A stretch of 64,000 nucleotides of DNA, taken from positions 28,953-92,952 of the forward strand of contig JBJKRL010000041.1 of assembly GCA_046704745.1 (NCBI GenBank), given 5' to 3'. The stretch is from CAWGGS01 sp046704745. GTDB lineage: Bacteria; Desulfobacterota; Desulfobulbia; Desulfobulbales; Desulfocapsaceae. The notes below the pieces were generated by a model, which did not search any database, was not told the origin of the DNA, and saw nothing but the letters and a program-made list of their open reading frames with translations. The position numbers and the translations under genes were made by a program. Each line of letters begins with the position of its first letter. The stretch's first letter is position 1. This document shows positions 16,590 to 25,849 of this stretch, one piece after another.

Positions 16590-19310
16590 ATGTCGATCAA
16601 GAATCTTGATGTTCTTTTCAATCCCCAGCGCATAGCGGTCATTGGAGCAACAGATGACAATCAGATGGTGGGATATCACATCTTTAAGAATCTCATCAAC
16701 AATGGTTTCAACGGGATAGTTCATCCAGTAAATCCCATCCTCCGGGGGGTGCAGGGGGTCGAAGCCTATCCATCCATAGGAGATATTCCCCATCCCATCG
16801 ATTTGGCCATGGTGGCCGGTACTTCGGAAAATCTCCTAAACGTTTTGAGTGAATGCGGGAAAAAGGGCGTCAAAAGTATTGTTGTACTGGCCCCGGATCA
16901 GAATCGTATGAAGGATGCTCATTTAATTGAAAAATATATAAATAAGATGCCTTCTGTTCATGGATGCAGGGTTCTTGGTCCGAATTCAATGGGGTTTGTG
17001 AGACCGTCCAAGAAACTCAATGCCAGTCTGTATCCGGAAATGCCTAAAAAGGGAAATATTGCCTTCATCTCCCAAAGCGGAATCTTTCCCACAGCTTTTC
17101 TTCAACATGCTATCCGAAAAAATGTAGGTTTCAGCTATTTCATCTCTCTGGGATACAAACTCGATATCAATATCTCAGATCTTATCGATTATCTTGGTTC
17201 GGATTACAGAACGCGGGCCATTTTTCTCCACCTGGAAAGTATTAATAATGGGAGACGGTTCGTAACCGCCATCAGGAGCTATGCCAAGACCAAGCCTATC
17301 GTCGTTGTTCGGCCCAACAAGTCGGATCTGCACCCCCTGTTCTCATTGACCCATTCCGGATATCTTGCAGCTGAAGATTTGGTTTATGATGCTGTTTTTA
17401 AAAGGGCCGGAAGCCTTAAGGTCAACAATATGGTTGATCTTCTCTATATGGTTGAAACAATAGCGAAACAAAATAGACCGAAAGGGAAAAGGCTTCTGGT
17501 GGTTTCCAACTCAACCGCTCCGTCTGCCATGGCTGTTGATATTTTGCAAAGGATGGGGGGATCGTTGGCTGAACTGAGTAGAGAGACCCTGGAAATAATC
17601 AGTTCGAGCCTTTCAACCACACATGATTTTCAAAATCCCCTTCACTTGCATACCGACGCCCGGTCGCCTGAATATAAGGCCGTGGTTGAAACATGTTTAA
17701 AGGACAAAAACGTCGACGGACTTTTGGTCATCTGTATTCCTTTTCCCGGTGTTGATATGAGGATGGTGGCAGAATCGATCATAACGGCGGTCAAGGACAA
17801 TACCCAGACCCCGATTTTTGTCAGCTGGTGCGGCGAGGAGACAGCGACCGCTGCGATTGAATATTTAAATAATAAAGGAATACCAACATATTATACACCT
17901 GAGCAGGCCGTTAAGAGTTTTATGTACATGTACAGGTATGATTATAATCTGAGACTTCTTCAGGAGACGCCTGAGGTTATTGTCAAAAATTTCTCTCCTG
18001 ATCTGGAAAGCTCTGAGAGGATCATCAGAGACTGCATGGAACACAACAGGTATATGCTTCATGCCGACGAGGCCAACGCGATTTTGGGTAAGTACGGAAT
18101 TCCGGTACTTGAAACAATCAGGGTATCTTCCACTCAGGATGCGTTGCAGGCTGCGCAACGCATCGGCTATCCCGTAGTCATGAAGATCGACTCTGTTAAC
18201 GTCAGGAACACATTTCAGAAAGGAGGCGTTTTAGTTAACCTCCATAATGAAGATGCAGTACTTCATGCTTTCGACGCCTTGGAGCGTCAGCTTGTCGGAT
18301 TTGAGGATGAAGAGGGGCGGGTACTTGTTCAACCCATGGTTTTTACAGTGGGTTATCAGCTCGCCATTGGCGCCAAGAAGAGTCGGAATTTCGGAACGAT
18401 AATACTATTCGGACTTGGCGGGGAGTACCTCAGAGCGGAAAAGGATTACACGATAGGACTTCCTCCTTTGAACCAGACGCTTGCCAGACGGATGATGGAA
18501 GAGACAAAAATATATCAGTACTTTCAAACAATACCTTCATATCAAAACGCTTTACGCCAACTTGAGGAAGTACTTGTTCGATTTTCACAACTGATCATCG
18601 ATCTGCCGCAAATAGGCGAGATTGATCTTAATCCTATTTTACTGACTGAGAATGAAGGGCTTATCATCCTCGATGCAGATATCCGGCTTGATAGCCGCTT
18701 ACCCAAAAAATATAAATGGGTGAAGGGGGACCTCTGTCCGCTGCATCTCTCCATTTCCCCCTATCCGTTTCGCTATGAACGAATAATGACTTTGAAAGAC
18801 GGAACACTTATTCAAATTCGACCCGTTCGGGGAGAAGATGAACCTGCACTCAATACCTTCTTTTCTTCTCTTTCTGATGATTCCGTGTACTTCCGGTTCG
18901 GTCAGCATCGAATAAATATGCCCCATGAGTCACTGGCTCGCTTCTGTCAGGTAGATTATGACAGGGATATCGCCTTTCTTGCCTTTGCAAGAGTGAAGGA
19001 GAATGTCATAATCGGAGATGTTCGATTAAACCGTTTTGCCGATTTGGAAAAGGCAGAGTTGTCCTTTGTTGTTGCTGATGAATGGCAAAGCAGGGGAATT
19101 GGCAGCGTATTGATGGAATATTGTATAACGACGGCTAAAGAGATCGGGGTCAAGACGCTCTTGATGGAAATACTCAGGGAAAATCAGAAAATGATACGTT
19201 TTGGGCAGAAATACGGCTTTCATCGCATTCCTGGTGGTGGAGACGACGATATGATTGAAGTCATTTTGGAAATCGGGGGCGAGAACGCCTTGCGTCCAGG
19301 CAAGGCATAG
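16590..19310 (+). CDS. ADP-forming acyl-CoA synthetase-like protein fused to GNAT acetyltransferase (Pat-like)
   Basis: 906 aa from ATG 16590. Domain order: CoA-binding Rossmann domain (about 5-115, FNPQRIAVIGATDDNQMVG), two succinyl-CoA-ligase-like domains (about 145-440), ATP-grasp domain (about 475-695, with YPVVMKIDS and GEIDLNPIL), then a GNAT domain (about 735-900, with ESQSRGIGSVLM-type acetyl-CoA loop DEWQSRGIGS). This order matches Pat/PatZ lysine acetyltransferases and bifunctional acyl-CoA synthetase/GNAT proteins. The phosphohistidine loop of true ligases (usually GHxGxxA) reads THSGYLA at about 265, so a His is available. An upstream TTG at 16551 is in frame but lacks an SD; ATG 16590 has GGAAAG. 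Confidence 0.85.
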   Translation: MSIKNLDVLFNPQRIAVIGATDDNQMVGYHIFKNLINNGFNGIVHPVNPILRGVQGVEAYPSIGDIPHPIDLAMVAGTSENLLNVLSECGKKGVKSIVVLAPDQNRMKDAHLIEKYINKMPSVHGCRVLGPNSMGFVRPSKKLNASLYPEMPKKGNIAFISQSGIFPTAFLQHAIRKNVGFSYFISLGYKLDINISDLIDYLGSDYRTRAIFLHLESINNGRRFVTAIRSYAKTKPIVVVRPNKSDLHPLFSLTHSGYLAAEDLVYDAVFKRAGSLKVNNMVDLLYMVETIAKQNRPKGKRLLVVSNSTAPSAMAVDILQRMGGSLAELSRETLEIISSSLSTTHDFQNPLHLHTDARSPEYKAVVETCLKDKNVDGLLVICIPFPGVDMRMVAESIITAVKDNTQTPIFVSWCGEETATAAIEYLNNKGIPTYYTPEQAVKSFMYMYRYDYNLRLLQETPEVIVKNFSPDLESSERIIRDCMEHNRYMLHADEANAILGKYGIPVLETIRVSSTQDALQAAQRIGYPVVMKIDSVNVRNTFQKGGVLVNLHNEDAVLHAFDALERQLVGFEDEEGRVLVQPMVFTVGYQLAIGAKKSRNFGTIILFGLGGEYLRAEKDYTIGLPPLNQTLARRMMEETKIYQYFQTIPSYQNALRQLEEVLVRFSQLIIDLPQIGEIDLNPILLTENEGLIILDADIRLDSRLPKKYKWVKGDLCPLHLSISPYPFRYERIMTLKDGTLIQIRPVRGEDEPALNTFFSSLSDDSVYFRFGQHRINMPHESLARFCQVDYDRDIAFLAFARVKENVIIGDVRLNRFADLEKAELSFVVADEWQSRGIGSVLMEYCITTAKEIGVKTLLMEILRENQKMIRFGQKYGFHRIPGGGDDDMIEVILEIGGENALRPGKA

Positions 19311-19555
19311 GACATTCTCATTATCGATTCTCATCAGAGTTTACATGTCGGCGGATCAAGGTATCGCCTTTTCTTGAATTACCATGTTTTTCCTATCAAC
19401 TAAGAATGTTGGGGCATTTGAGGTTTGTTTCTTGGCTTTACGTCACATGTGGATTAAGGTGCCGGAGATATAGATTTTAGTACCCTGCAGATTCGCTTTC
19501 TGTTTTGTTGCAAGAGATCTATCTCAAGGTACTTTTCCCCATTTTGGGGGTTGTC

Positions 19556-20737
19556 ATGAGAGAACAAACAATGATACAAACCGGACTGGCCTGCTTACTA
19601 AAAGAAATTCCTGCATCCATTCTCGGAAATCGTGTAGGTCTGTTGTCGAATCAGGCGTCAACCGACGGCAGTCTAAGGCACGGCAAAGAGACAATTCAGA
19701 AGAAGTTGGGAAAAGGACTGACCTGCCTATTTTCTCCGCAGCATGGGTTTTTTTCCGAAAAACAGGATAATATGGTTGAATCCGACCATGGAGTCGATCC
19801 TTGCACGGGACTTCCTCTTTTTAGCCTTTATGGTGAGAGCAGACGCCCGTCAAAAGCTATGTTTGATCTATTCGATGTCTTGCTCATTGATCTCGTTGAT
19901 GTGGGAACACGGGTATATACCTTCCTCTACACCATGGCCTATTGTCTGGAGGCAGCCGCCCAATGGGGGAAAAAAGTCGTTGTATTGGATCGGCCCAATC
20001 CACTGGGCGGCGAGAAGATTGAAGGCAATGTTCTTGATACAGACTGCGCATCATTTGTCGGACTCTACCCGCTCCCCATGCGTCATGGATTGACCTTCGG
20101 CGAGTTGGCCCTCTATATCAACCAGGAGTTCCATATCGATGCCGACCTTGAGGTTATTCCCATGCGGGGCTGGAAAAGATCGATGCTGTTTCGAGAAACG
20201 GGCCTGCCTTGGGTCTTCCCTTCTCCGAATATGCCCACCCCTGAAACGGCAATTGTGTATCCGGGGCAGGTAATATGGGAGGGCACGAATGTTTCGGAGG
20301 GGCGGGGAACGACGTTGCCGTTCGAACTTGTGGGAGCGCCTTTTTGGGAGCATGAACCGATTTTAGATTTTTTGTCGGCCATACCTTTACCCGGATGTTT
20401 TTTAAGACCGTTGGTCTTTGAGCCGACCTCCGGAAAATGGGCGGGCCGGTCATGTAAGGGGGTTCAGGTCCACGTAACCGATCCGAAAACATTTCTTCCA
20501 TACAGGACGAGTCTTGCCCTGTTGCAAGCAAATCTGCATCTTTATTCTGGTGTGTTTCACTATAAAGATCCACCGTATGAATATGAATATGAACGATTAC
20601 CTCTGGATCTCATCCTCGGTTCGGCCAAAATCCGAAGACAGGTTGAAGGGCAGATGGATATCCTTGAAATCGAACAGGAATGGGCAGAGGAATTGGCATC
20701 ATTTGCCCGAAGAAGGGAGAAGTACCTTCTCTATTGA
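19556..20737 (+). CDS. DUF1343 / NamZ-type exo-beta-N-acetylmuramidase-like protein
   Basis: 393 aa from ATG 19556. Family hallmarks: GNRVGLLSNQASTDG near the N-terminus, LFSPQHGFF, the VDVGTRVYTFLYTM motif, VLDRPNPLGG, and WVFPSPNMPTPETAIVYPG with ISEG-like NVSEGRGT. NamZ of Bacillus releases terminal MurNAc from glycan chains. No signal peptide is obvious here, so a cytoplasmic wall-recycling role is inferred. The reading frame extends to TTG 19505; ATG 19556 follows a G-rich stretch (TTGGGGGTTGTC), and ATG 19571 is the other candidate. Confidence 0.8.
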   Translation: MREQTMIQTGLACLLKEIPASILGNRVGLLSNQASTDGSLRHGKETIQKKLGKGLTCLFSPQHGFFSEKQDNMVESDHGVDPCTGLPLFSLYGESRRPSKAMFDLFDVLLIDLVDVGTRVYTFLYTMAYCLEAAAQWGKKVVVLDRPNPLGGEKIEGNVLDTDCASFVGLYPLPMRHGLTFGELALYINQEFHIDADLEVIPMRGWKRSMLFRETGLPWVFPSPNMPTPETAIVYPGQVIWEGTNVSEGRGTTLPFELVGAPFWEHEPILDFLSAIPLPGCFLRPLVFEPTSGKWAGRSCKGVQVHVTDPKTFLPYRTSLALLQANLHLYSGVFHYKDPPYEYEYERLPLDLILGSAKIRRQVEGQMDILEIEQEWAEELASFARRREKYLLY

Positions 20738-20814
20738 CAATGGTGGTTCGGTACTGTTGTTATCAGATTTTATTTATTTTCTCGTAAGCTTAGAGTATCA
20801 TTTTGAGGTATGTG

Positions 20815-21858
20815 ATGATGAAAAAAAAGGTGAGTCTCCAGTTTTTAGCCCAGCTGGTACAAGGAGAAATTGTCGGTGACGACGATATCCAGATCCATGG
20901 ATTGGCCTCGATAGAGACTGCTGGCCCGGGAGAAATAACCTTTCTTGTCAAGGCAAACAGGCTCGAAACTCTCGCTGCCACCAAGGCTTCCGCAGTATTG
21001 GTGCCGATGGAGGTCAAGACGGCCCATACGGCTTTGATTCGCGTAAAAGACCCCTATCTTGCATCGGCTAGGATTCACAACTATCTTTTGGAAGAACCGT
21101 TTGAACCGAAAGGAATTCATGCATCGGCCTGTATCGGATCAGAGTGTGCTATTCCCGACCAGGTGAGTATTGCGCCTCTTGTGGTGATCGGCGATCGTGT
21201 AAAACTGGGGCTGCGGGTTAGCATAGGATCAGGCACCGTTATCGGTGATGATGTGGAGATAGGCGACGATACTGTTGTAAAGGCCAATGTAACGATCGAA
21301 AAAGAGTGTTGCATAGGTCGTCGGGTGATCATTCATCCCGGTGCCGTAATTGGTAGTGAAGGATATGGCTATGCCGTAGATGAAAAAGGTTGTCATGTCA
21401 AAAGACCCCAGGTCGGAATTGTCCGAATAGATGACGATGTGGAAATAGGCGCAAATACTTGTGTAGATCGAGCCACCTATGGTGTGACCTGGATAAAATC
21501 GGGAACCAAAATCGACAACCTTGTGCAGCTTGGCCATAATGTTATTATCGGAGAGAACTCGCTTCTAGTGGCCCAGGTAGGTTTGGCCGGTTCTACGACC
21601 CTTGGACGAAATGTGGTACTTGGTGGTAAAGTCGGGGTAAAAGGACATGTGCATTTAGATGATGGAGTGATGGTGGCGGCCGGCAGCGGTGTGCATCAAA
21701 ATCTGGGGAAAGGTTCAATCGTCGGTGGCGTTCCGGCAATACCTGTCAGACAATGGGCGAAATCGGTTGCCGTCTATGCACGGCTTCCGGAAATAGCAAA
21801 GGATGTCAATCAGTTGAAGAAGGATGTTGATAGTTTGAAAAACGAAAATGAAAAATAA
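20815..21858 (+). CDS. lpxD: UDP-3-O-acylglucosamine N-acyltransferase
   Basis: 347 aa; adds the second (N-linked) acyl chain in lipid A synthesis, using acyl-ACP. The N-terminal uridine-binding domain (about 1-100) is followed by a long left-handed beta-helix of hexapeptides (about 105-310) and a C-terminal helical tail (ARLPEIAKDVNQLKK) that trimerises. The catalytic-type His lies in VQLGHNV. ATG 20815 has GAGG at the right distance; the frame also opens at TTG 20803. First of lpxD-fabZ-lpxI. Confidence 0.95.
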   Translation: MMKKKVSLQFLAQLVQGEIVGDDDIQIHGLASIETAGPGEITFLVKANRLETLAATKASAVLVPMEVKTAHTALIRVKDPYLASARIHNYLLEEPFEPKGIHASACIGSECAIPDQVSIAPLVVIGDRVKLGLRVSIGSGTVIGDDVEIGDDTVVKANVTIEKECCIGRRVIIHPGAVIGSEGYGYAVDEKGCHVKRPQVGIVRIDDDVEIGANTCVDRATYGVTWIKSGTKIDNLVQLGHNVIIGENSLLVAQVGLAGSTTLGRNVVLGGKVGVKGHVHLDDGVMVAAGSGVHQNLGKGSIVGGVPAIPVRQWAKSVAVYARLPEIAKDVNQLKKDVDSLKNENEK

Positions 21859-21990
21859 ATTGACATCATAAGACACCTGAAATACATCAGGAACAACACG
21901 ATAAATTTACAAGTTCCAACGACGAACCGTCGGCAGGTATATTCTTTAGGGAGCTGACACAGAAAGGCATTTGAATAAGGAGAGGAGAAA

Positions 21991-22443
21991 ATGACCAAGG
22001 TTATTATCCCGGACAATATAGATATCTTAGAAATTCTACGATTATTGCCCCATCGATATCCTTTTGTAATGGTGGATAGAATACTATCCTTGGTCCCGGA
22101 AAAAAGTGTGACGGGGATTAAAAATGTGACTATAAACGAGCCCTTTTTTCAGGGGCATTTCCCTGAGAAGCCTGTGATGCCGGGAGTTCTGATCCTGGAA
22201 GGGATGGCACAGACTGGTGGGATTATGGCGTATTATTCTCTTCCTGAGAATATCGGCAACAAACTCTTATATTTTGCAGGAATCGATAAGGCCAGGTTTC
22301 GTAAACCGGTTATTCCTGGAGATCAGATTGTCTTCAACATGGAGGTAATAAAACATAAACGCGGTATTCTGGTGATGAAGGGAGCAGCAAATGTTGATGG
22401 AAAATTAGTCGCCGAGGCCGAGTTGATGGCTTCTTTCGGTTAG
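21991..22443 (+). CDS. fabZ: 3-hydroxyacyl-[ACP] dehydratase
   Basis: 150 aa hot-dog-fold enzyme that dehydrates 3-hydroxyacyl-ACP in fatty acid elongation and competes with the Lpx acyltransferases for the same substrate pool. Conserved PHRYPF and GHFPEKPVMPGVLILE place the catalytic pair at about His56 and Glu70. A strong AAGGAGAGGAG precedes the ATG. It lies 132 bp after lpxD and 38 bp before lpxI. Confidence 0.95.
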   Translation: MTKVIIPDNIDILEILRLLPHRYPFVMVDRILSLVPEKSVTGIKNVTINEPFFQGHFPEKPVMPGVLILEGMAQTGGIMAYYSLPENIGNKLLYFAGIDKARFRKPVIPGDQIVFNMEVIKHKRGILVMKGAANVDGKLVAEAELMASFG

Positions 22444-22481
22444 AAAAGAGTTGGAATGAACAAAAAATCATTGGGTGATCG

Positions 22482-23324
22482 ATGGATATAGATCACCGGA
22501 ATATCGGTATTATTGCAGGGGCAGGTCAATTCCCGCTTCTCTTTATTGAGACAGCCAAAAAAGCCGGAAGAAAGGTTGTTGTCGTTGCACATAAAAATGA
22601 GACATCCCCGTTCGTAGCCGAGGCGGCTGATGCCGTGTGCTGGATCAAGCTTGGTCAACTTGGTAAAATTATAAGGTTTTTTAAGGAGCAGGCAACAGGA
22701 GAAATTGTTTTTCTTGGTTCTATTTCTAAGACCAGGATATTTCGGGATGTCCTGCCGGATTTGAAAGGTCTATCGTTGTGGAATACGATCAGTGCCAAGC
22801 AAGATGATGCCATACTGCGTGCCGTTGCCGCGGCTCTTGAGGCCGAAGGTATAAAAGTTCTTGAATCCACCCTGTATTTACAGCATCTTCTCTTCCCTAA
22901 AGGTGTTCTGACACGGAAAAAGCCGGACAAAAAACAACGGGAGGACATAGCCTTCGGCTGGATGAACGCCAGGGCTATAGGCCGAATGGATATCGGTCAA
23001 TGCATTGTCGTGCGAAATCTTTGTATTGCCGCTGTCGAGGCAATGGAAGGGACGGATGCAACGATTCTTCGAGGTGGAGAGTTGGTCAAAGAAAAAGCCG
23101 TGGTGGTCAAAGTGAGAAAACCCGGGCAGGATTTTCGTTTTGATCTGCCGGCTACGGGATTTACGACAATTGAAAAGCTGAAAAGGGTACACGCAGCGGT
23201 GCTTGCCGTTGAGGCGGGACAGTCTCTACTTTTCGATCGTGAGAAGGTCGTAAAGGAAGCCGATGCGGCCGGTATCATTGTAATCGGAGTGGAAGAAAAG
23301 GAAGATGGGAGCCTTGAATATTAG
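22482..23324 (+). CDS. lpxI: UDP-2,3-diacylglucosamine diphosphatase LpxI
   Basis: 280 aa, DUF1009 family. It hydrolyses UDP-2,3-diacylglucosamine to lipid X and UMP, replacing LpxH in many non-enteric Gram-negatives. The N-terminal domain starts IGIIAGAGQFPL; the C-terminal domain carries CIVVRNLCIAAVEAMEGTD and the ILRGGELVKEKAVVVKVRKP segment with the residues the family conserves. lpxA usually sits between fabZ and lpxI; it and lpxB are missing here, so they must be elsewhere if lipid A is made in full. Confidence 0.93.
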   Translation: MDIDHRNIGIIAGAGQFPLLFIETAKKAGRKVVVVAHKNETSPFVAEAADAVCWIKLGQLGKIIRFFKEQATGEIVFLGSISKTRIFRDVLPDLKGLSLWNTISAKQDDAILRAVAAALEAEGIKVLESTLYLQHLLFPKGVLTRKKPDKKQREDIAFGWMNARAIGRMDIGQCIVVRNLCIAAVEAMEGTDATILRGGELVKEKAVVVKVRKPGQDFRFDLPATGFTTIEKLKRVHAAVLAVEAGQSLLFDREKVVKEADAAGIIVIGVEEKEDGSLEY

Positions 23325-23346
23325 GCGTTGATCATTGTGATACTTT

Positions 23347-23955
23347 CTACTTGACCCAATCGACAAGAGGCTCAATCCACTCCTGGTACGGTTTGTAAAT
23401 CAAACCATGACCGACATCAAGATTTAAAATCAGGGCCTTAGATCTTCCCATCCCTTGCGAACGCTGGAAATATTTCTCCGGTGTGATCGGCAGCTTATCC
23501 GATCGATCATGAATGGATAGAATATCTCCGAAGAGAACGAGCTCTTCATCCTGAAGACATCTTTCGAACAATCCTGCCAAGAAAATATAGTTTATTCCCG
23601 ACTCCTTGAGTATAGCGGAAACATAGGCGCAGATAATGCCACCCTTGGATGCTCCGACCACTGTAATATTTTTCGGTGGAACATTGCCTTCCAGAAGCAA
23701 CCTGATCTGACCGGCAATCTTTGAGGCATATGGTTTCACCTTGGTTCCTCGGTCTCTGACCTCGCTGATGACGGTGAACCCTTCCCAAGCCAGTTGAGAC
23801 AGGATGAGTTCGTATTCGTAATAGCCGTGGTCCTCACTTTTGGGACGAATCCCTGCCTCTTCCACGATCAGACCGTGAAGATAAAAGAGATACCGGGAGG
23901 TTACATCTGGAAGTGATGGGACCTCTTTTAGGATTCGAGTTTGTTCAATTTCCAT
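23347..23955 (-). CDS. Alpha/beta hydrolase
   Basis: 202 aa from ATG 23955, which has CAGGAG 7-8 nt upstream and avoids overlap with the preceding gene; a longer frame to 24057 would overlap it by 65 nt. Nucleophile elbow VVGASKGG (Ser103), oxyanion-loop FYLHGLIVEE, an Asp in ILSIHDRSDKL (Asp150 or Asp153) and His183 in DVGHGL give a plausible triad. Substrate unknown. It follows the wHTH-GHKL-STAS regulator by 37 bp and is probably co-transcribed with it. Confidence 0.75.
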   Translation of the reverse strand: MEIEQTRILKEVPSLPDVTSRYLFYLHGLIVEEAGIRPKSEDHGYYEYELILSQLAWEGFTVISEVRDRGTKVKPYASKIAGQIRLLLEGNVPPKNITVVGASKGGIICAYVSAILKESGINYIFLAGLFERCLQDEELVLFGDILSIHDRSDKLPITPEKYFQRSQGMGRSKALILNLDVGHGLIYKPYQEWIEPLVDWVK

Positions 23956-23992
23956 CTTCGACTCCTGGCAGTGTTGAAAGATTTTTTTGTTG

Positions 23993-25039
23993 TCAAACGG
24001 TTCGGGAAGAATACTTTTTAGCCTCCTGAATAATCGCTTCAACCTGCTTGTTGGCATTAATGTAACGCAGTTGGATATTCGGATGTTTAGATGAGAAGAC
24101 TCTGAATATCTGGTCGGCGAAGGCAGGTCCGATTTCTTTGACGCCGAAAAAATCCAATACAGCTATTTTGAACTTGTCCACTCCGCTAAGAACTCTGCGA
24201 GCAATGGATCGGGAGAACAACGCATCAACGCTGTAATCCATAAACTTGATGGGGACACAGGTCTTGGGAGACGTTTCCTGTTCATGGATGTTGTATCTGC
24301 TTATCACCTGTTCCATAGTCCTGGTAGTATCATTTCTAATAATCATGCAGATAAGCGTGCCTGAAATTTCTTCGTCTGATCTGTCGAGTGTCCAGTCCCA
24401 ATCGAGATCAGCTTGGTGGGAGAGAACAATTCGTCTCGAATGAATGGAGAAGGAATCGGTCATTTGTGCGGACAATAAGATGTTCATGTCCGCGTTCCCT
24501 TTGGGGGTGATCGGCATTGTTCTGTTCGCCAGCTCCACAGCTGCATCTTTATCGTTGCTCAGTTTAAGCCTCTGCTTGATACTATGAAATATTCCGATTC
24601 CGTCGTCTGCAATGTCAATAGTCGATTGCGACTTTTTTTGGATTATTTTCACCTTGAGCGTGTTGCCTTTCGAGTGAGCCATTCTATTTACAAAGATTTC
24701 GGTAAAACAAAATTTCCAGAGTCCCAGAACATTATCAGGAGAAGATTGTAACAGTGGAAGGACGTCTTTGTTCCAAACACTCTCCACCCTTGGCTTATTT
24801 TTCAAAGCATACGTATATTCAGTGATGCGACCTTTGCTCAGACGGTAAATTCGGCCTGAGGTATTGCCTTCGATTTCAATGTGCCCCAGGTTAGTGAGCT
24901 TTTTTAAATGCCGAGCGGCTGCCTGTCTGGAAATGGCAAATTTTTGGGCAACAACCTTTACGATGTCCGCAGGATGAAAAGAAACGTTATCTAAAATAAA
25001 TTTCTGGATACTCTCTGTTCGTTGACTACTGCCTACCAT
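23993..25039 (-). CDS. wHTH - GHKL ATPase - STAS-like (DUF4325) regulator
   Basis: 348 aa. Residues 5-68 form a winged helix-turn-helix (DIVKVVAQKFAISRQAAARHLKKL). Residues about 100-230 are a GHKL ATPase related to anti-sigma kinases, with N-box Glu114, Asn118, His122 in FTEIFVNRMAHSKG and the G1 box ADDGIGIF at 144-151; the H-box of a histidine kinase is absent. Residues about 250-340 fit a STAS-like DUF4325 domain (VLDFFGVKEIGPAFADQIFR). Thus DNA binding, kinase and antagonist-like parts sit on one chain, suggesting a self-contained partner-switching regulator. The downstream hydrolase is the only linked gene; its target genes are unknown. Confidence 0.75.
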   Translation of the reverse strand: MVGSSQRTESIQKFILDNVSFHPADIVKVVAQKFAISRQAAARHLKKLTNLGHIEIEGNTSGRIYRLSKGRITEYTYALKNKPRVESVWNKDVLPLLQSSPDNVLGLWKFCFTEIFVNRMAHSKGNTLKVKIIQKKSQSTIDIADDGIGIFHSIKQRLKLSNDKDAAVELANRTMPITPKGNADMNILLSAQMTDSFSIHSRRIVLSHQADLDWDWTLDRSDEEISGTLICMIIRNDTTRTMEQVISRYNIHEQETSPKTCVPIKFMDYSVDALFSRSIARRVLSGVDKFKIAVLDFFGVKEIGPAFADQIFRVFSSKHPNIQLRYINANKQVEAIIQEAKKYSSRTV

Positions 25040-25434
25040 TATGAATGTATGTGTGTTGTTATGGAAAATTATTTTTTGATAGTGAGAATTAAGGTGCTAC
25101 TAACAGTTGACGAAACCAGTACTACAAGAGCCTGTTATTGTCAATGAGAATCTCGCAGGCCTTGCTATTGTTTTCTAAAAGCACCAATCAAATTTGCAGT
25201 AACAAAAGAGTAATAATAAAAGTTTGTTATAATGTTTTCACTAGAAAAAATAGGGTATCCGATTGAATGAACCGGTTTCGCAATTTATTGAAAATCATGT
25301 TAGTATAAAGACGATTGCTCCTGGCAGGTTTTTGGGTTAAAAGGCTTTTGCGGCTTTGCAAAACCGATTAAAATAATCAGACTCCACCATGGGATAAAAA
25401 CTCGTCTTAGTGAATTCGATAAAAGGAAGATGGT
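25040..25434. other. Divergent spacer, no gene
   Basis: 395 bp between the minus-strand regulator and the plus-strand lipoprotein. It is A-T-rich and must hold promoters for both directions, but I cannot assign -35/-10 boxes with confidence. No repeat-family copy was seen. Confidence 0.4.
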
Positions 25435-25770
25435 ATGAAGAAATGGGCTGCAGTTGTTATAATTTGTCTTGCAGTTGCAGGTTGTACAAAGGAAACACAG
25501 AATAAGATCGGCCGCGCCGTGCAGAATTGGACAGGAACCAATGGTGTACTCGAGATATATGCCGGGGATAAGCTGGTCAAACGGTTTATGAAAATAGATA
25601 AGCTTTCAACTGCCACGGCAACCGATGGGAGTAAAGAACGTCCCTACCGATACGGGTATGGCTACCTCGATGCAAATCTTAACGGTATCGTTGATCAGGA
25701 TGAAAAGAAGGTCTATTTTGAATTCAGTGACTACTCCACCTCTTATATTTTCTATGAAAACCCGAACTGA
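25435..25770 (+). CDS. Small lipoprotein of unknown function
   Basis: 111 aa. A lipoprotein signal with lipobox AVAGC (Cys17) predicts lipid attachment. The mature part is polar, with an EF-hand-like segment DANLNGIVDQDEKKVYFEF (D-x-N-x-N-G-x-V-D), which may bind calcium, and ends without a TM. AAAAGGAAG precedes the ATG. The SLT transglycosylase starts 79 bp downstream. I do not recognise the family. Confidence 0.65.
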   Translation: MKKWAAVVIICLAVAGCTKETQNKIGRAVQNWTGTNGVLEIYAGDKLVKRFMKIDKLSTATATDGSKERPYRYGYGYLDANLNGIVDQDEKKVYFEFSDYSTSYIFYENPN

Positions 25771-25849
25771 TAGGCAACAAGGAGTTCTTCGGTTCTCGAG
25801 ATATCGAGATTGTGAAAAATCACAGAAAAACATAGAGAAAAACTACTGA

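Noticed and set aside
23955..24057. Longer N-terminus for the alpha/beta hydrolase (start at 24057)
   Set aside because: It would overlap the upstream gene by 65 nt, while ATG 23955 has an SD.
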